Positions 31,072-38,382 of a stretch of 42,082 nucleotides of DNA are shown one piece after another. The DNA is from Bacillota bacterium (GTDB taxonomy: Bacteria > Bacillota > DTU030 > DUMP01), in contig JASKLG010000006.1 of assembly GCA_030153805.1 (NCBI GenBank), positions 1 through 42,082 of the forward strand, in the 5' to 3' direction. The position numbers and the translations under genes are program-made. The notes under the pieces were generated by a model. It did no database searches, was not told the origin of the DNA, and saw only the letters and a list, made by a program, of their open reading frames with translations. Position 1 is the first letter of the stretch. Every line of letters begins with the position of its first letter.

Positions 31072-32454
31072 ATGCTGGCCGTGCTTTATAACATTAGTGA
31101 TTTCCTCTGGGGCTGGCCGCTTATTGTCATCATTGTTGCGGTCTCGCTTACCTTTTCCTTCCAGCTTCGCTTCATTCAGTTCACAAAATTGGGATGGATT
31201 CTCAAGAACACCCTGTTCAAGATGTTCGAGCGCCGTACCGAAGGAGAAGGGAACCTGACGCCTTTTCAAGCCGCCTGCGCTGCTCTGTCGGCCACTATTG
31301 GGGTAGGAAACATTGCCGGTGTCGGCATGGCCATCGGCCTCGGTGGCCCGGGGGCAGTTTTCTGGATGTGGGTAGTCGCCCTCTTTGCCATGATCAACAA
31401 GTATGCAGAGATTGTGCTTGGCCTTACTTATCGCGTCAAAGACCCTGAGACCGGCATCTACCGCGGCGGTGGCATGTATTATATCTCCCGGGGGCTCGGG
31501 GAGCGTTGGAGATGGCTCGCTTTTGTTTTTGCTTTGATGTTCGCTTTTATGTTCTTTGTGTTCGGTTTCGTGCAGTCTAACACCCTAGCCATTACTCTAA
31601 AGAGTTCTTTCGGCATACCTACCCTAGCGGGCGGTATTCTAGTTGCCTTTTTTGTAGGGATCGTCGTCATTGGCGGCGTGAAGCGCCTCGGGGAAGTGGC
31701 CGAAAAAGTGGTACCTATCATGGCGTTTCTCTACGCTTTAGGTGCCCTGATCATTATCTTTATGAACATCAGCCGGATTCCTGAAGTTTTCACACAGATC
31801 TTCCGCGATGCTTTTACCGGAGCGGCAGCTGCAGGAGGTTTTGCCGGTTCTACCGCCATGTTGGCCATCCGCCACGGCTTTGCCCGCGGCATCTTTTCCA
31901 ACGAAGGCGGCATGGGTTCCGCGCCCGTGGCGCACTCCACTGCTGCCGTTAACCACCCCGTACGCCAGGGTATTTGGGGCGTGTTCGAAGTATTCCTTGA
32001 TACTATTGTGGTGTGCTCGGCCACAGCCCTGGTAATTATGTTTACCGGCGTTCTTCCCAGCGGCAAGCTCGGCTCCGAACTCACCCAACTCGCCTTCAAC
32101 ACCGGCCTGCCGGTAATGGGTAACGTCATCGTCACAGTAGGTATTATCCTTTTTGCCTATACCACAGCTCTGACGAACGAGTTCTACTGCGAAACCGGCG
32201 TGGCTTACGCCCTGGGTAACAAAGCCGCCCTCGTCGTCCGTTACCTCTACATCCTCGGCCTGATCTACGGCGCCGTAGGCGGCCTGCAACAAATCTGGGG
32301 CCTAGCCGACTTTTTCATGGCCATCGTCGTTATTATCAACCTCCTGGTGATCTTTAGTCTCCGGCAGAAGGTCTGGGAAGCTACGTATGACTTCTTCTGG
32401 CGTAAACCCGGTGAGCCGAGGAAACTCAAATGGAGTGGAACCCCAAGAGAATAA
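31072..32454 (+). CDS. Sodium:alanine (AGCS family) symporter
   Basis: 460 residues, about 11 membrane helices. The AGCS signature is plain: GEGNLTPFQAACAALSATIGVGNIAGVGMAIGLGGPGAVFWMW, then FSNEGGMGSAPVAHSTA and the late helix YTTALTNEFYCETGVAYALG. Imports alanine, glycine or a related amino acid with sodium. Start ATG behind GGGGGAGAAGTTAAGTC. A single-gene transcript with a terminator downstream. With the SNF symporter it makes a second sodium-coupled amino-acid carrier within 4 kb. Confidence 0.94.
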   Translation: MLAVLYNISDFLWGWPLIVIIVAVSLTFSFQLRFIQFTKLGWILKNTLFKMFERRTEGEGNLTPFQAACAALSATIGVGNIAGVGMAIGLGGPGAVFWMWVVALFAMINKYAEIVLGLTYRVKDPETGIYRGGGMYYISRGLGERWRWLAFVFALMFAFMFFVFGFVQSNTLAITLKSSFGIPTLAGGILVAFFVGIVVIGGVKRLGEVAEKVVPIMAFLYALGALIIIFMNISRIPEVFTQIFRDAFTGAAAAGGFAGSTAMLAIRHGFARGIFSNEGGMGSAPVAHSTAAVNHPVRQGIWGVFEVFLDTIVVCSATALVIMFTGVLPSGKLGSELTQLAFNTGLPVMGNVIVTVGIILFAYTTALTNEFYCETGVAYALGNKAALVVRYLYILGLIYGAVGGLQQIWGLADFFMAIVVIINLLVIFSLRQKVWEATYDFFWRKPGEPRKLKWSGTPRE

Positions 32455-32461
32455 GACCTGC

Positions 32462-32486
32462 AAAGCCCTCGTCTGAGGGCTTTTTG
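32462..32486 (+). terminator. Terminator after the AGCS symporter gene
   Basis: AAAGCCCTC-GTCT-GAGGGCTTTTTG, a strong stem with a T-run. Confidence 0.85.
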
Positions 32487-32504
32487 TATTTACTTTCCAT
32501 TTGG

Positions 32505-32530
32505 GGTGATAATATCACCGGGAGGTGATA
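32505..32530 (+). promoter_or_regulatory. Overlapping inverted repeats over a ribosome-binding site
   Basis: GGTGATA-A-TATCACC is a perfect palindrome. Its TATCACC arm can instead pair with a second GGTGATA that is part of the ribosome site (TATCACC-GGGA-GGTGATA). The two hairpins are mutually exclusive, and the second hides the ribosome site of the 34-residue gene. Confidence 0.45.
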
Positions 32531-32532
32531 AC

Positions 32533-32637
32533 GTGGCCGAAAAGAAAGACCAGGGCACTAAGAAGAAGGCGGGCGATACAAAAAAAGGCCGAACGGCCGG
32601 CTCCCCTACCCCGAAGGACAGTTTCGACGTTAAGTAG
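32533..32637 (+). CDS. Very small Lys-rich protein (34 residues)
   Basis: GTG start 3 nt after GGGAGGTGATAAC-type ribosome site; reads VAEKKDQGTKKKAGDTKKGR, then TAGSPTPKDSFDVK and TAG. Too short for the ORF track's threshold in this frame. Ten lysines and one arginine make it strongly basic and it looks disordered. It stands alone between the AGCS terminator and its own terminator, which supports a real gene. Similar short basic products occur in spore-formers, some as spore-core proteins, but I cannot place it in a family. Confidence 0.6.
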   Translation: MAEKKDQGTKKKAGDTKKGRTAGSPTPKDSFDVK

Positions 32638-32663
32638 GCACAGTACGGCTCGGATAATAAGCG

Positions 32664-32689
32664 GAGGCCCTCACGGGCCTCTTTTTCTT
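32664..32689 (+). terminator. Terminator after the 34-residue gene
   Basis: GAGGCCC-TCAC-GGGCCTC followed by TTTTTCTTC. Confidence 0.8.
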
Positions 32690-33865
32690 CTAGAACACCT
32701 GAAAGATGAAAAACTTGAGGTACTCCGTTTCCGGCGCAGCCACAAGCACGGGATGATCTTTGGCCTGGGTGCGGTACTCCACAAGACGGAGCCGGCGGTT
32801 GGTGTCACTTGCCGCTTCCGCTACAATTGCCCGGAAAAGTTCCGGACTCATATGTTGTGAACAGGAAGCCGTGACCAGAAAGCCCCCCGGTGGGATAAGC
32901 TTGAGCGCCCGGAGGTTGATCTCTTTGTAGCCCCGTGCAGCGCCTTCGACTGCCTGCCGACTCTTGGTGAAGGCAGGCGGATCGAGAATGACCACGTCGT
33001 ATCTCTCACGATCCCGCGCTAAGGCCCTGAGTTCATCAAACACGTTGCCTACCTTGAACCGGCAAAGATGCTCCAATCCATTCAGCCGGGCATTTTTTTC
33101 AGCCATGGCCACAGCTTCAGGAGAAATGTCTATACCGACAACCTCCCGAGCACCATAAAAGGCGGCATGAAGCGCAAAGGCACCCGTATGGCAAAAACAG
33201 TCCAGCACCCTGGCCCCAGAAACAAAAGGCGCTAAAGCAGCCCGGTTTTCCCGCTGATCTAGAAAGTAACCCGTTTTCTGTCCGTTTTCCACATCAACCC
33301 AGAACTTTAGGCCGTGCTCCTCGATCTGGATCAGCGGGTCGAACTTCCCGTAAAGACATCCTTTTTCCAACGGCAGGCCTTCTATTTCGCGTACTTTAAC
33401 GTCGTTCCTTGCGTAAATACCGCGTGGGGCAAGAAGTTCCACCAACAGATCAACCAACGTATCCTGCCAGCGTGCGATACCGAGGGCCAGGCTCTGGATA
33501 ACCAGGTAGTCGCCAAATTTGTCGACAATGAGCGCGGGAATAAAATCCGCTTCGGCAAATACCAGCCGGCAGGAGGACGTGTTCACCAAACGCCGGCGGT
33601 ACTCCCAGGCAGCTTCCAGCCGGCGCCGCCAGAAGGCAGGTCCAATCTTCTCTTGTTCCGGCGTGAGGAAGCGCAGGGCAATTTGGGAGCGCGGGTTAAA
33701 ATACCCTTGTCCCAAAAAGCGACCCCGTTCATCAGCGATTTCCAGCACATCCCCTGGCTCATAATCACCTTTAACCGCCACGATATCGGAAGCAAAAACC
33801 CATGGATGACCTGCCTTCAGCCTGCCTGCACCTTTTTGGTTGATAATGGCCCGGGCCACGTTCAT
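32690..33865 (-). CDS. rlmI: Class I SAM-dependent rRNA methyltransferase, RlmI-like
   Basis: 391 residues. An N-terminal PUA domain (AGHPWVFASDIVAVKGDYEPGDVLEI) is followed by an EEHGLK-containing linker and a Rossmann methyltransferase domain: VLDCFCHTGAFALHAA (SAM motif I), VVGIDISPEAV, DVVILDPPAFTKS (catalytic region). RlmI adds m5C to 23S rRNA; the exact nucleotide here is an inference. Start ATG 33865 overlaps the ttcA-like stop by 4 bp, so the two are one operon. Confidence 0.9.
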   Translation of the reverse strand: MNVARAIINQKGAGRLKAGHPWVFASDIVAVKGDYEPGDVLEIADERGRFLGQGYFNPRSQIALRFLTPEQEKIGPAFWRRRLEAAWEYRRRLVNTSSCRLVFAEADFIPALIVDKFGDYLVIQSLALGIARWQDTLVDLLVELLAPRGIYARNDVKVREIEGLPLEKGCLYGKFDPLIQIEEHGLKFWVDVENGQKTGYFLDQRENRAALAPFVSGARVLDCFCHTGAFALHAAFYGAREVVGIDISPEAVAMAEKNARLNGLEHLCRFKVGNVFDELRALARDRERYDVVILDPPAFTKSRQAVEGAARGYKEINLRALKLIPPGGFLVTASCSQHMSPELFRAIVAEAASDTNRRLRLVEYRTQAKDHPVLVAAPETEYLKFFIFQVF

Positions 33866-34644
33866 TCCCCCATACGTTTTTTCTCGGTTTTATCCTGGAG
33901 GTTACCCTCCGGCACAATTAGAGAACCCCAAGTAGTAAAGGGCTCTTTACTCTCCCAAGCAGAAAGAAAGCGGCGATAGAAATCCGGGTAGCGCGCTATT
34001 AAATCGCGAACCAGGCTACGCATCTCCGCCCTCTTTGTCCGTCCAACTACCGGGCAATTATTTTTTACCACCGGCAGGCCTTCACGCCGGACGACGGCGT
34101 TCACAGTCTCCTCTGGAAGGTAAACCAGGGGGCGAATTACCGTAAGCCCCGTACGGCTAAGCTCTGTGCGTGGCCAAAAAGTATCTAGGCGGCCGGTGTA
34201 AACCAGGTTTAAGAAAAACGTGGCCAAGACGTCGTCCAAGTGGTGCCCTAAGGCCACCTTGTTACATCCATGGTTTAGGGCCACGGCATTCAAGGCTCCA
34301 CGCCGCAGATGGGCACAGAGGGTACAGGGATTGGGCTCTTGGTGCACTTTGAACACAATGTCTCCGATAAGCGTCTTTTCTCTGATAAGAGGTACACCTA
34401 GCTCCCGGCAGTACTGCTCCAACGGTATTAGATCTTCCTCCCAGCCCAAGTCGACATGGACGGGAATAATCTCAAGCTTTGGGTATGAGGTCCGCTGCAG
34501 AAAAACGAGAATATGAAGGAGAAACACGCTGTCCTTTCCTCCGGAAACACCTACCGCTACACGGTCTTCTGGCTGAAGGAGTTGATAGCGGCGGATTGCC
34601 TGCTTAACTTTGCTAAGGAACCATTTACTGTCGCTTCGTTGCAT
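33862..34644 (-). CDS. ttcA: TtcA-like tRNA 2-thiolation ATP-pyrophosphatase
   Basis: 260 residues. The PP-loop is VGVSGGKDSVFLLHIL near residue 35. The TtcA-type CXXC is CTLCAHLRRGAL, and the third Cys lies in KNNCPVVGRTKRAEMR. LGHHLDDVLATFFLNL is the conserved catalytic core. TtcA proteins use a [4Fe-4S] cluster to thiolate C32 of tRNAs; relatives with other tRNA targets exist. Its partner gene downstream is also an RNA-modifying enzyme. Divergent from the C69 peptidase gene. Confidence 0.87.
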   Translation of the reverse strand: MQRSDSKWFLSKVKQAIRRYQLLQPEDRVAVGVSGGKDSVFLLHILVFLQRTSYPKLEIIPVHVDLGWEEDLIPLEQYCRELGVPLIREKTLIGDIVFKVHQEPNPCTLCAHLRRGALNAVALNHGCNKVALGHHLDDVLATFFLNLVYTGRLDTFWPRTELSRTGLTVIRPLVYLPEETVNAVVRREGLPVVKNNCPVVGRTKRAEMRSLVRDLIARYPDFYRRFLSAWESKEPFTTWGSLIVPEGNLQDKTEKKRMGE

Positions 34645-34786
34645 CCCAATCTCCTTCCCCGTATCTTCACTATGGATAAATTAGCCGCAGCCTATAGGCA
34701 AGGGCTAGAAGGAGAGAAGTACCCACATAACGAATACTAGTAAAACGAAGAAGATATATAAATATCTTTTGGGGGGTAAGTAGGCT

Positions 34787-36199
34787 ATGTGCGACACCCT
34801 TGTGGCCTTGCCGGACGTTACCTCTACCGGTACCGTTCTGCTAGGGAAAAACAGCGATCGTCCGCCTTTTGACTGCCAAGTACTCAGCTATTCTCCCCGC
34901 ACCGTGCATGAGCCCGGGGAAACTCTCTCGCTGGCCTACGTAGAGATCCCGCAGGCCGAAATCACTTATGCCACGGTTGGATCCCGTCCGTACTGGTGTT
35001 GGGGCTATGAGGAAGGTTTTAACGAACACGGCGTGGCCATCGGCAACGAAGCCATTTTCACCCGGGAAAGCGCCCTCGCCGCAACCCGCTACTTGGAAGG
35101 CCGGCCGCCGGAATTGGGGCTTTTGGGAATGGAGCTCCTGCGACTTGGCTTGGAACGCGGCAAGACGGCCGTAGAAGCCATGCAAGTGATTACTCAACTG
35201 GTTGAAAAATACGGGCAGTGGGGGTCTGGAGTACCCGGTTCGGATCACCCCCAGGGATCGTATAACAACTCATTTATCATTGCCGATCACAAAGAAGCCT
35301 GGATCCTAGAGACGGCCGGAAAACGTTGGGTAGCGCGACGGGTGCAGCGCGGTTATGCCGCCATATCCAACGAGCCCAGTATCCGCACCGCCTGGGACTT
35401 AGCCAGCCCGGATTTAATTGGTCGGGCGATAGAAAAAGGGTGGTGGCCGGCCGGCAAAGAGGCCCTATTCGACTTCGCCTTAGCCTACACGGACCGACAA
35501 AAACCGCTCCAAGTCTCGCACATCCGCGCCCAGCGCCTGCGCCAACTCCTGGCGCAGGGCAAGGACCAGGGCATTTCGCCTTCCTGGATAAAACGCATCC
35601 TGCGCGATCATTATGAAGATACCTTTCTGGGCGGACCGTACTTTAATGCCGCCCTACCTGACTTTCTTACCATCTGCATGCACTCATCGCCTGCCGGCTT
35701 CACCTGGGGCAATACGGCCAGCTCGGCTATCTTCGTCCTCCCCGAGCCTGAGAAGGGCTTGCCTCACATGTGGTGGTGCGCCGGTACTCCCTGCACCGGC
35801 GTTTACCTCCCCGTTTTTCTCCCCTTGCTATCGCTGCCGGAGTCCCTTACGCGGCCGGGTACCTGCCTTACCCTTAGCCCCGCACCCGAAGCACCACGCG
35901 ATACCTATAGTGCCTCCTCTTACTGGTGGAAATTCCGTCACCTCTTGGACGTTCTCAAAGGTGACGAAGATGGAAGCCTTTTTACCTTCAGGCAACAGGT
36001 GGCCCGCCTGGCTTTCGACCGGCTGGAAGAAGAATGGGCTGTCTTGGCCAAGCAGGTAGAAAAAGAAGCCCTAGATGCAGTGCATGAAGGAAGAAGCCAA
36101 GACGCCGCAACGCTCCTCACCAACTTTACGGCCACATGCGTGGACCAAGCGCTGGCTACCGCCCGCAAGGTAAAAGAAGCTGTACTGGCTTTAGGCTAG
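34787..36199 (+). CDS. C69 family dipeptidase / Ntn-hydrolase (secernin-like)
   Basis: 470 residues. The N-terminus MCDTLVALPDVTSTGTVLLGKNSDRPPFDCQ places Cys2 as the mature N-terminal nucleophile. GFNEHGVAIGNEAIF, GSYNNSFIIADHKEAWILET and SNEPSIR are typical of the C69/secernin group. Expected to hydrolyse dipeptides or a related amide in the cytosol; substrate uncertain. Start ATG behind GGGGGGTAAGTAGGCT, with a short AAGATAT/ATATCTT inverted repeat just upstream. The 57-residue gene follows 62 bp later. Confidence 0.88.
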   Translation: MCDTLVALPDVTSTGTVLLGKNSDRPPFDCQVLSYSPRTVHEPGETLSLAYVEIPQAEITYATVGSRPYWCWGYEEGFNEHGVAIGNEAIFTRESALAATRYLEGRPPELGLLGMELLRLGLERGKTAVEAMQVITQLVEKYGQWGSGVPGSDHPQGSYNNSFIIADHKEAWILETAGKRWVARRVQRGYAAISNEPSIRTAWDLASPDLIGRAIEKGWWPAGKEALFDFALAYTDRQKPLQVSHIRAQRLRQLLAQGKDQGISPSWIKRILRDHYEDTFLGGPYFNAALPDFLTICMHSSPAGFTWGNTASSAIFVLPEPEKGLPHMWWCAGTPCTGVYLPVFLPLLSLPESLTRPGTCLTLSPAPEAPRDTYSASSYWWKFRHLLDVLKGDEDGSLFTFRQQVARLAFDRLEEEWAVLAKQVEKEALDAVHEGRSQDAATLLTNFTATCVDQALATARKVKEAVLALG

Positions 36200-36261
36200 T
36201 GCATAACGCGCCGGGGAACGCCGCATATCAGTTTAAGCTTGAGAAGAAAGGAGTTAAGCCC

Positions 36262-36435
36262 GTGCGCCGCAAGGCTAAGGACCCCAAGAATCGGCCGGCA
36301 ACAAAACTTCGTAATAAGAGTGAGCTGGTAGAAGAAGTAGACCGCGAAGAGCTCTACCTTACTCCCGACAAAATGAGGGAAAACCCTTACAAGACACCTC
36401 CCAACGAACTGACAAGCAAGGAGCAGCCCCGCTAA
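36262..36435 (+). CDS. Small charged protein (57 residues), unrecognised
   Basis: GTG 36262 has AAAGGAG 8 nt upstream, so the product is 57 residues, MRRKAKDPKNRPATKLRNKS through TPPNELTSKEQPR; the 99-residue track ORF overruns into the C69 gene. It has a basic N-terminal third, an acidic middle (ELVEEVDREELYL) and a Pro-rich end, and probably lacks a stable fold. Short charged proteins of this type occur among spore-core proteins, but I see no family signature. Possibly co-transcribed with the C69 gene. Confidence 0.55.
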   Translation: MRRKAKDPKNRPATKLRNKSELVEEVDREELYLTPDKMRENPYKTPPNELTSKEQPR

Positions 36436-36462
36436 GCTGCCCCTGTTTCATACCTGTTTTCA

Positions 36463-37017
36463 TTATGGACCCCCTGCTTCCCGTCCGTTGCCGGCCCTTT
36501 TGTGTCTAGAACACGGCCAGGTCCCTTCCAATTCCAGGAGAAAACGCTTCCGCTCCAGGCCGCCCGCATAACCGACAAGGCCACCATTAGAACTCAAGAC
36601 CCGGTGACAGGGGACAATTAAGGCTACTGGATTTACGTGGAGGGCACGCCCTACAGCCCGCGCCGCGCGAGGCCGGCCGAGACGGACTGCCAGTTCGCCG
36701 TAGGTCAATGTTTTGCCGTAGGGTACATTAACGAGTTCCTGCCACACAGAGCGCTGAAAGGCCGTGCCCTGGAGGTCTAACGCGACGTTGAAAGTGTGCC
36801 TTCGGCCGCTCAAATACTCCCGCACCTGTGCTTCTACCTCGCGCAGCCTCCCGCCATCCTCTTGACCTCTCACAATAGCTTCTGTTGGAAAGTGGAACCT
36901 GAGCCAATCGAGCTCGGACTTCAATTCTTTGAGAAACGAAAGCCGACAGACGCCGCGGGTAGATACGGCCAGAAACAACTTCCCCAAGACTGTGTCGAAC
37001 TCGCACCACTCAATCAC
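36463..37017 (-). CDS. ogt: Methylated-DNA-[protein]-cysteine S-methyltransferase
   Basis: 184 residues. The active site IVPCHRV carries the acceptor Cys137. Upstream are GTAFQRSVWQELVNVPYGKTLTYGELA (DNA-recognition helix region) and RAVGRALHVNP; downstream SNGGLVGYAGGLERKRFLLELE completes the Ogt signature. It repairs O6-alkylguanine by suicide transfer. Small Ogt class without an Ada domain. It ends convergent with the 57-residue gene. Confidence 0.95.
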   Translation of the reverse strand: MIEWCEFDTVLGKLFLAVSTRGVCRLSFLKELKSELDWLRFHFPTEAIVRGQEDGGRLREVEAQVREYLSGRRHTFNVALDLQGTAFQRSVWQELVNVPYGKTLTYGELAVRLGRPRAARAVGRALHVNPVALIVPCHRVLSSNGGLVGYAGGLERKRFLLELEGTWPCSRHKRAGNGREAGGP

Positions 37018-37088
37018 GCCAGTCTTTTTCTCCCTTCCGGGCCTTTATCTCTGCGGCTTTCCCCAGCTTGTTCTCCAATCACTTTATG

Positions 37089-38000
37089 TCAAGTAGCGGC
37101 ACTTGAAGTGCGCACCCACAACATACGCCCTGCAGAGAAGTAGTATCGGACCAGGCCCTCTTCAGCCAGATAGGCCAGATGAGCGGTCACGGCCGCACTG
37201 GAAAGGTAATACTGGTCGGGACTCAGCGTTATACCCTTCTCGGTAGCAAATAGAGCCACCAGATCTTCGCGGCTGCGCGGCTCCTCCAAGAGGGTCAAAA
37301 TGTACTCGCCCACCGAAAGAAGGCGCGCCCTGTTTGCCGCCAAAACTGGAGCAAGGTCTGTGGTGAGCTCGCCGTGGCACGGGAGATAATAAGCAGCCTG
37401 GAAACCGGACAGCTTTTCCAAGGTCCTAAGGGCCGCACGTACCTGAGCAAAATAAGGCAGGTAGTACTTATCGAGGATCGTACAGGAAAAAACGGCATCC
37501 GCGCAAAACAATACACCATCCGGTGTCAGCACCCCTATCTGCTCTGGGGCGTGCCCGGGAAGAGGCACCACCTGAAGCGGCGCCAGTTCCGGGTTTTCAC
37601 TTCCCAGGCGGCGGTCTACCCTGGAGGGCTTGGCCATAACAAACTTATTTTTTAGGGCCGGAAAGGGGTCTCCGCCCGAGAGATAAAAAGGTTCCAGGTA
37701 CGGATTTTCAATTACCGCTGCTTCGAAAGGCGTGGCCCAAGTAACAGCTTCGGTGCGTTTTTGCAAAAAGGCATTTCCTCCGCAGTGGTCTGCGTGGCTG
37801 TGGGTATTGATAATGGTGCGGATAGGCAGCGCCTCGGCCTCGCGCAGAGCCTTGAGCACCCGGCGCCCGCTTTCGTCGTCCAGTCCGGTATCGATGACGG
37901 CCGCTCCGCCGTCAGGGTAAAGGTAGATACCGATGTTTACCGAACCCGGAAGGTAATACGTGCGCCCTTGAATTAGGGTTAGCGTAGAGCAACACCTCAC
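37089..38000 (-). CDS. MBL-fold metallo-hydrolase
   Basis: 303 residues. The metallo-beta-lactamase motif is NTHSHADHCGGNAFL; other ligands are PLPGHAPEQIGVL, FCADAVFS and LPCHGELTTDL. An N-terminal beta strand YLYPDGGAAVIDTGLDDESG precedes them. The C-terminal 80 residues look like a winged-helix-type tail (VGEYILTLLEEPRSREDLVALFAT), common in a cytosolic MBL subgroup. Substrate not predictable. Start GTG at 38000 has only a weak ribosome site. Confidence 0.85.
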   Translation of the reverse strand: MRCCSTLTLIQGRTYYLPGSVNIGIYLYPDGGAAVIDTGLDDESGRRVLKALREAEALPIRTIINTHSHADHCGGNAFLQKRTEAVTWATPFEAAVIENPYLEPFYLSGGDPFPALKNKFVMAKPSRVDRRLGSENPELAPLQVVPLPGHAPEQIGVLTPDGVLFCADAVFSCTILDKYYLPYFAQVRAALRTLEKLSGFQAAYYLPCHGELTTDLAPVLAANRARLLSVGEYILTLLEEPRSREDLVALFATEKGITLSPDQYYLSSAAVTAHLAYLAEEGLVRYYFSAGRMLWVRTSSAAT

Positions 38001-38097
38001 TTTTTTCGCGCTCGATCCTCGCTACCATAGTAGCAAAATCTGTTCTACCCGGCAACCTTGCTTGTGCTGCTTTAGCTCGTATACCAGCTTCAGCTGA

Positions 38098-38137
38098 ACA
38101 AAAACACTCCTTCCCGTTTTTCCGGCGAAGGAGTGTT
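38098..38137 (-). terminator. Terminator of tRNA-Leu
   Basis: AACACTCCTTC pairs perfectly with GAAGGAGTGTT (11 bp); the minus strand continues TTTTTGTTC. It lies about 85 bp downstream of the tRNA-Leu 3' end. Confidence 0.75.
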
Positions 38138-38221
38138 ACTTATGTTTGACCGATTATTTGATCCGGCTTTCTCCAACTGCCGGCAAGTGCCACCCTCTTG
38201 AAAGCCACCTGCATTGAGGTT

Positions 38222-38310
38222 TGGTGCCGGAGGCGGGGATCGAACCCGCACGCACGTTACCGTGCCAGGGATTTTAAGTCCCTTGCGTCTGCCGGTTCCG
38301 CCACTCCGGC
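38222..38310 (-). tRNA. tRNA-Leu (anticodon UAA)
   Basis: The reverse complement forms acceptor GCCGGAG/CTCCGGC, anticodon stem AGGGA/TCCCT with loop CUUAAAA (anticodon UAA), a long variable arm (GGCACGGTAACGTGC) as expected for class II leucine tRNA, T-arm GCGGG/CCCGC, and encoded CCA. 89 nt. Confidence 0.95.
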
Positions 38311-38323
38311 ACTCCTCAGCGCT

Positions 38324-38352
38324 ATTTTAGCACCATTACTGCCGACTTTCAA
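38324..38352 (-). promoter_or_regulatory. Sigma-A promoter of tRNA-Leu
   Basis: TTGAAA, 17-nt spacer, TAAAAT on the minus strand, with TGC just before the -10 (extended -10). It ends 13 nt before the tRNA. Confidence 0.7.
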
Positions 38353-38382
38353 GGGTATTGTTCAGGATCGTGTTACATCTCG

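Noticed and set aside
34671-34739. 22-residue ORF between ttcA and the C69 gene
   Set aside because: It starts at an ATG with no ribosome site and has no terminator or family resemblance; probably chance.
34751-34768. AAGATAT-ATAA-ATATCTT inverted repeat before the C69 gene
   Set aside because: AT-rich with 7-bp arms, probably part of the promoter region; too weak to call an operator alone.
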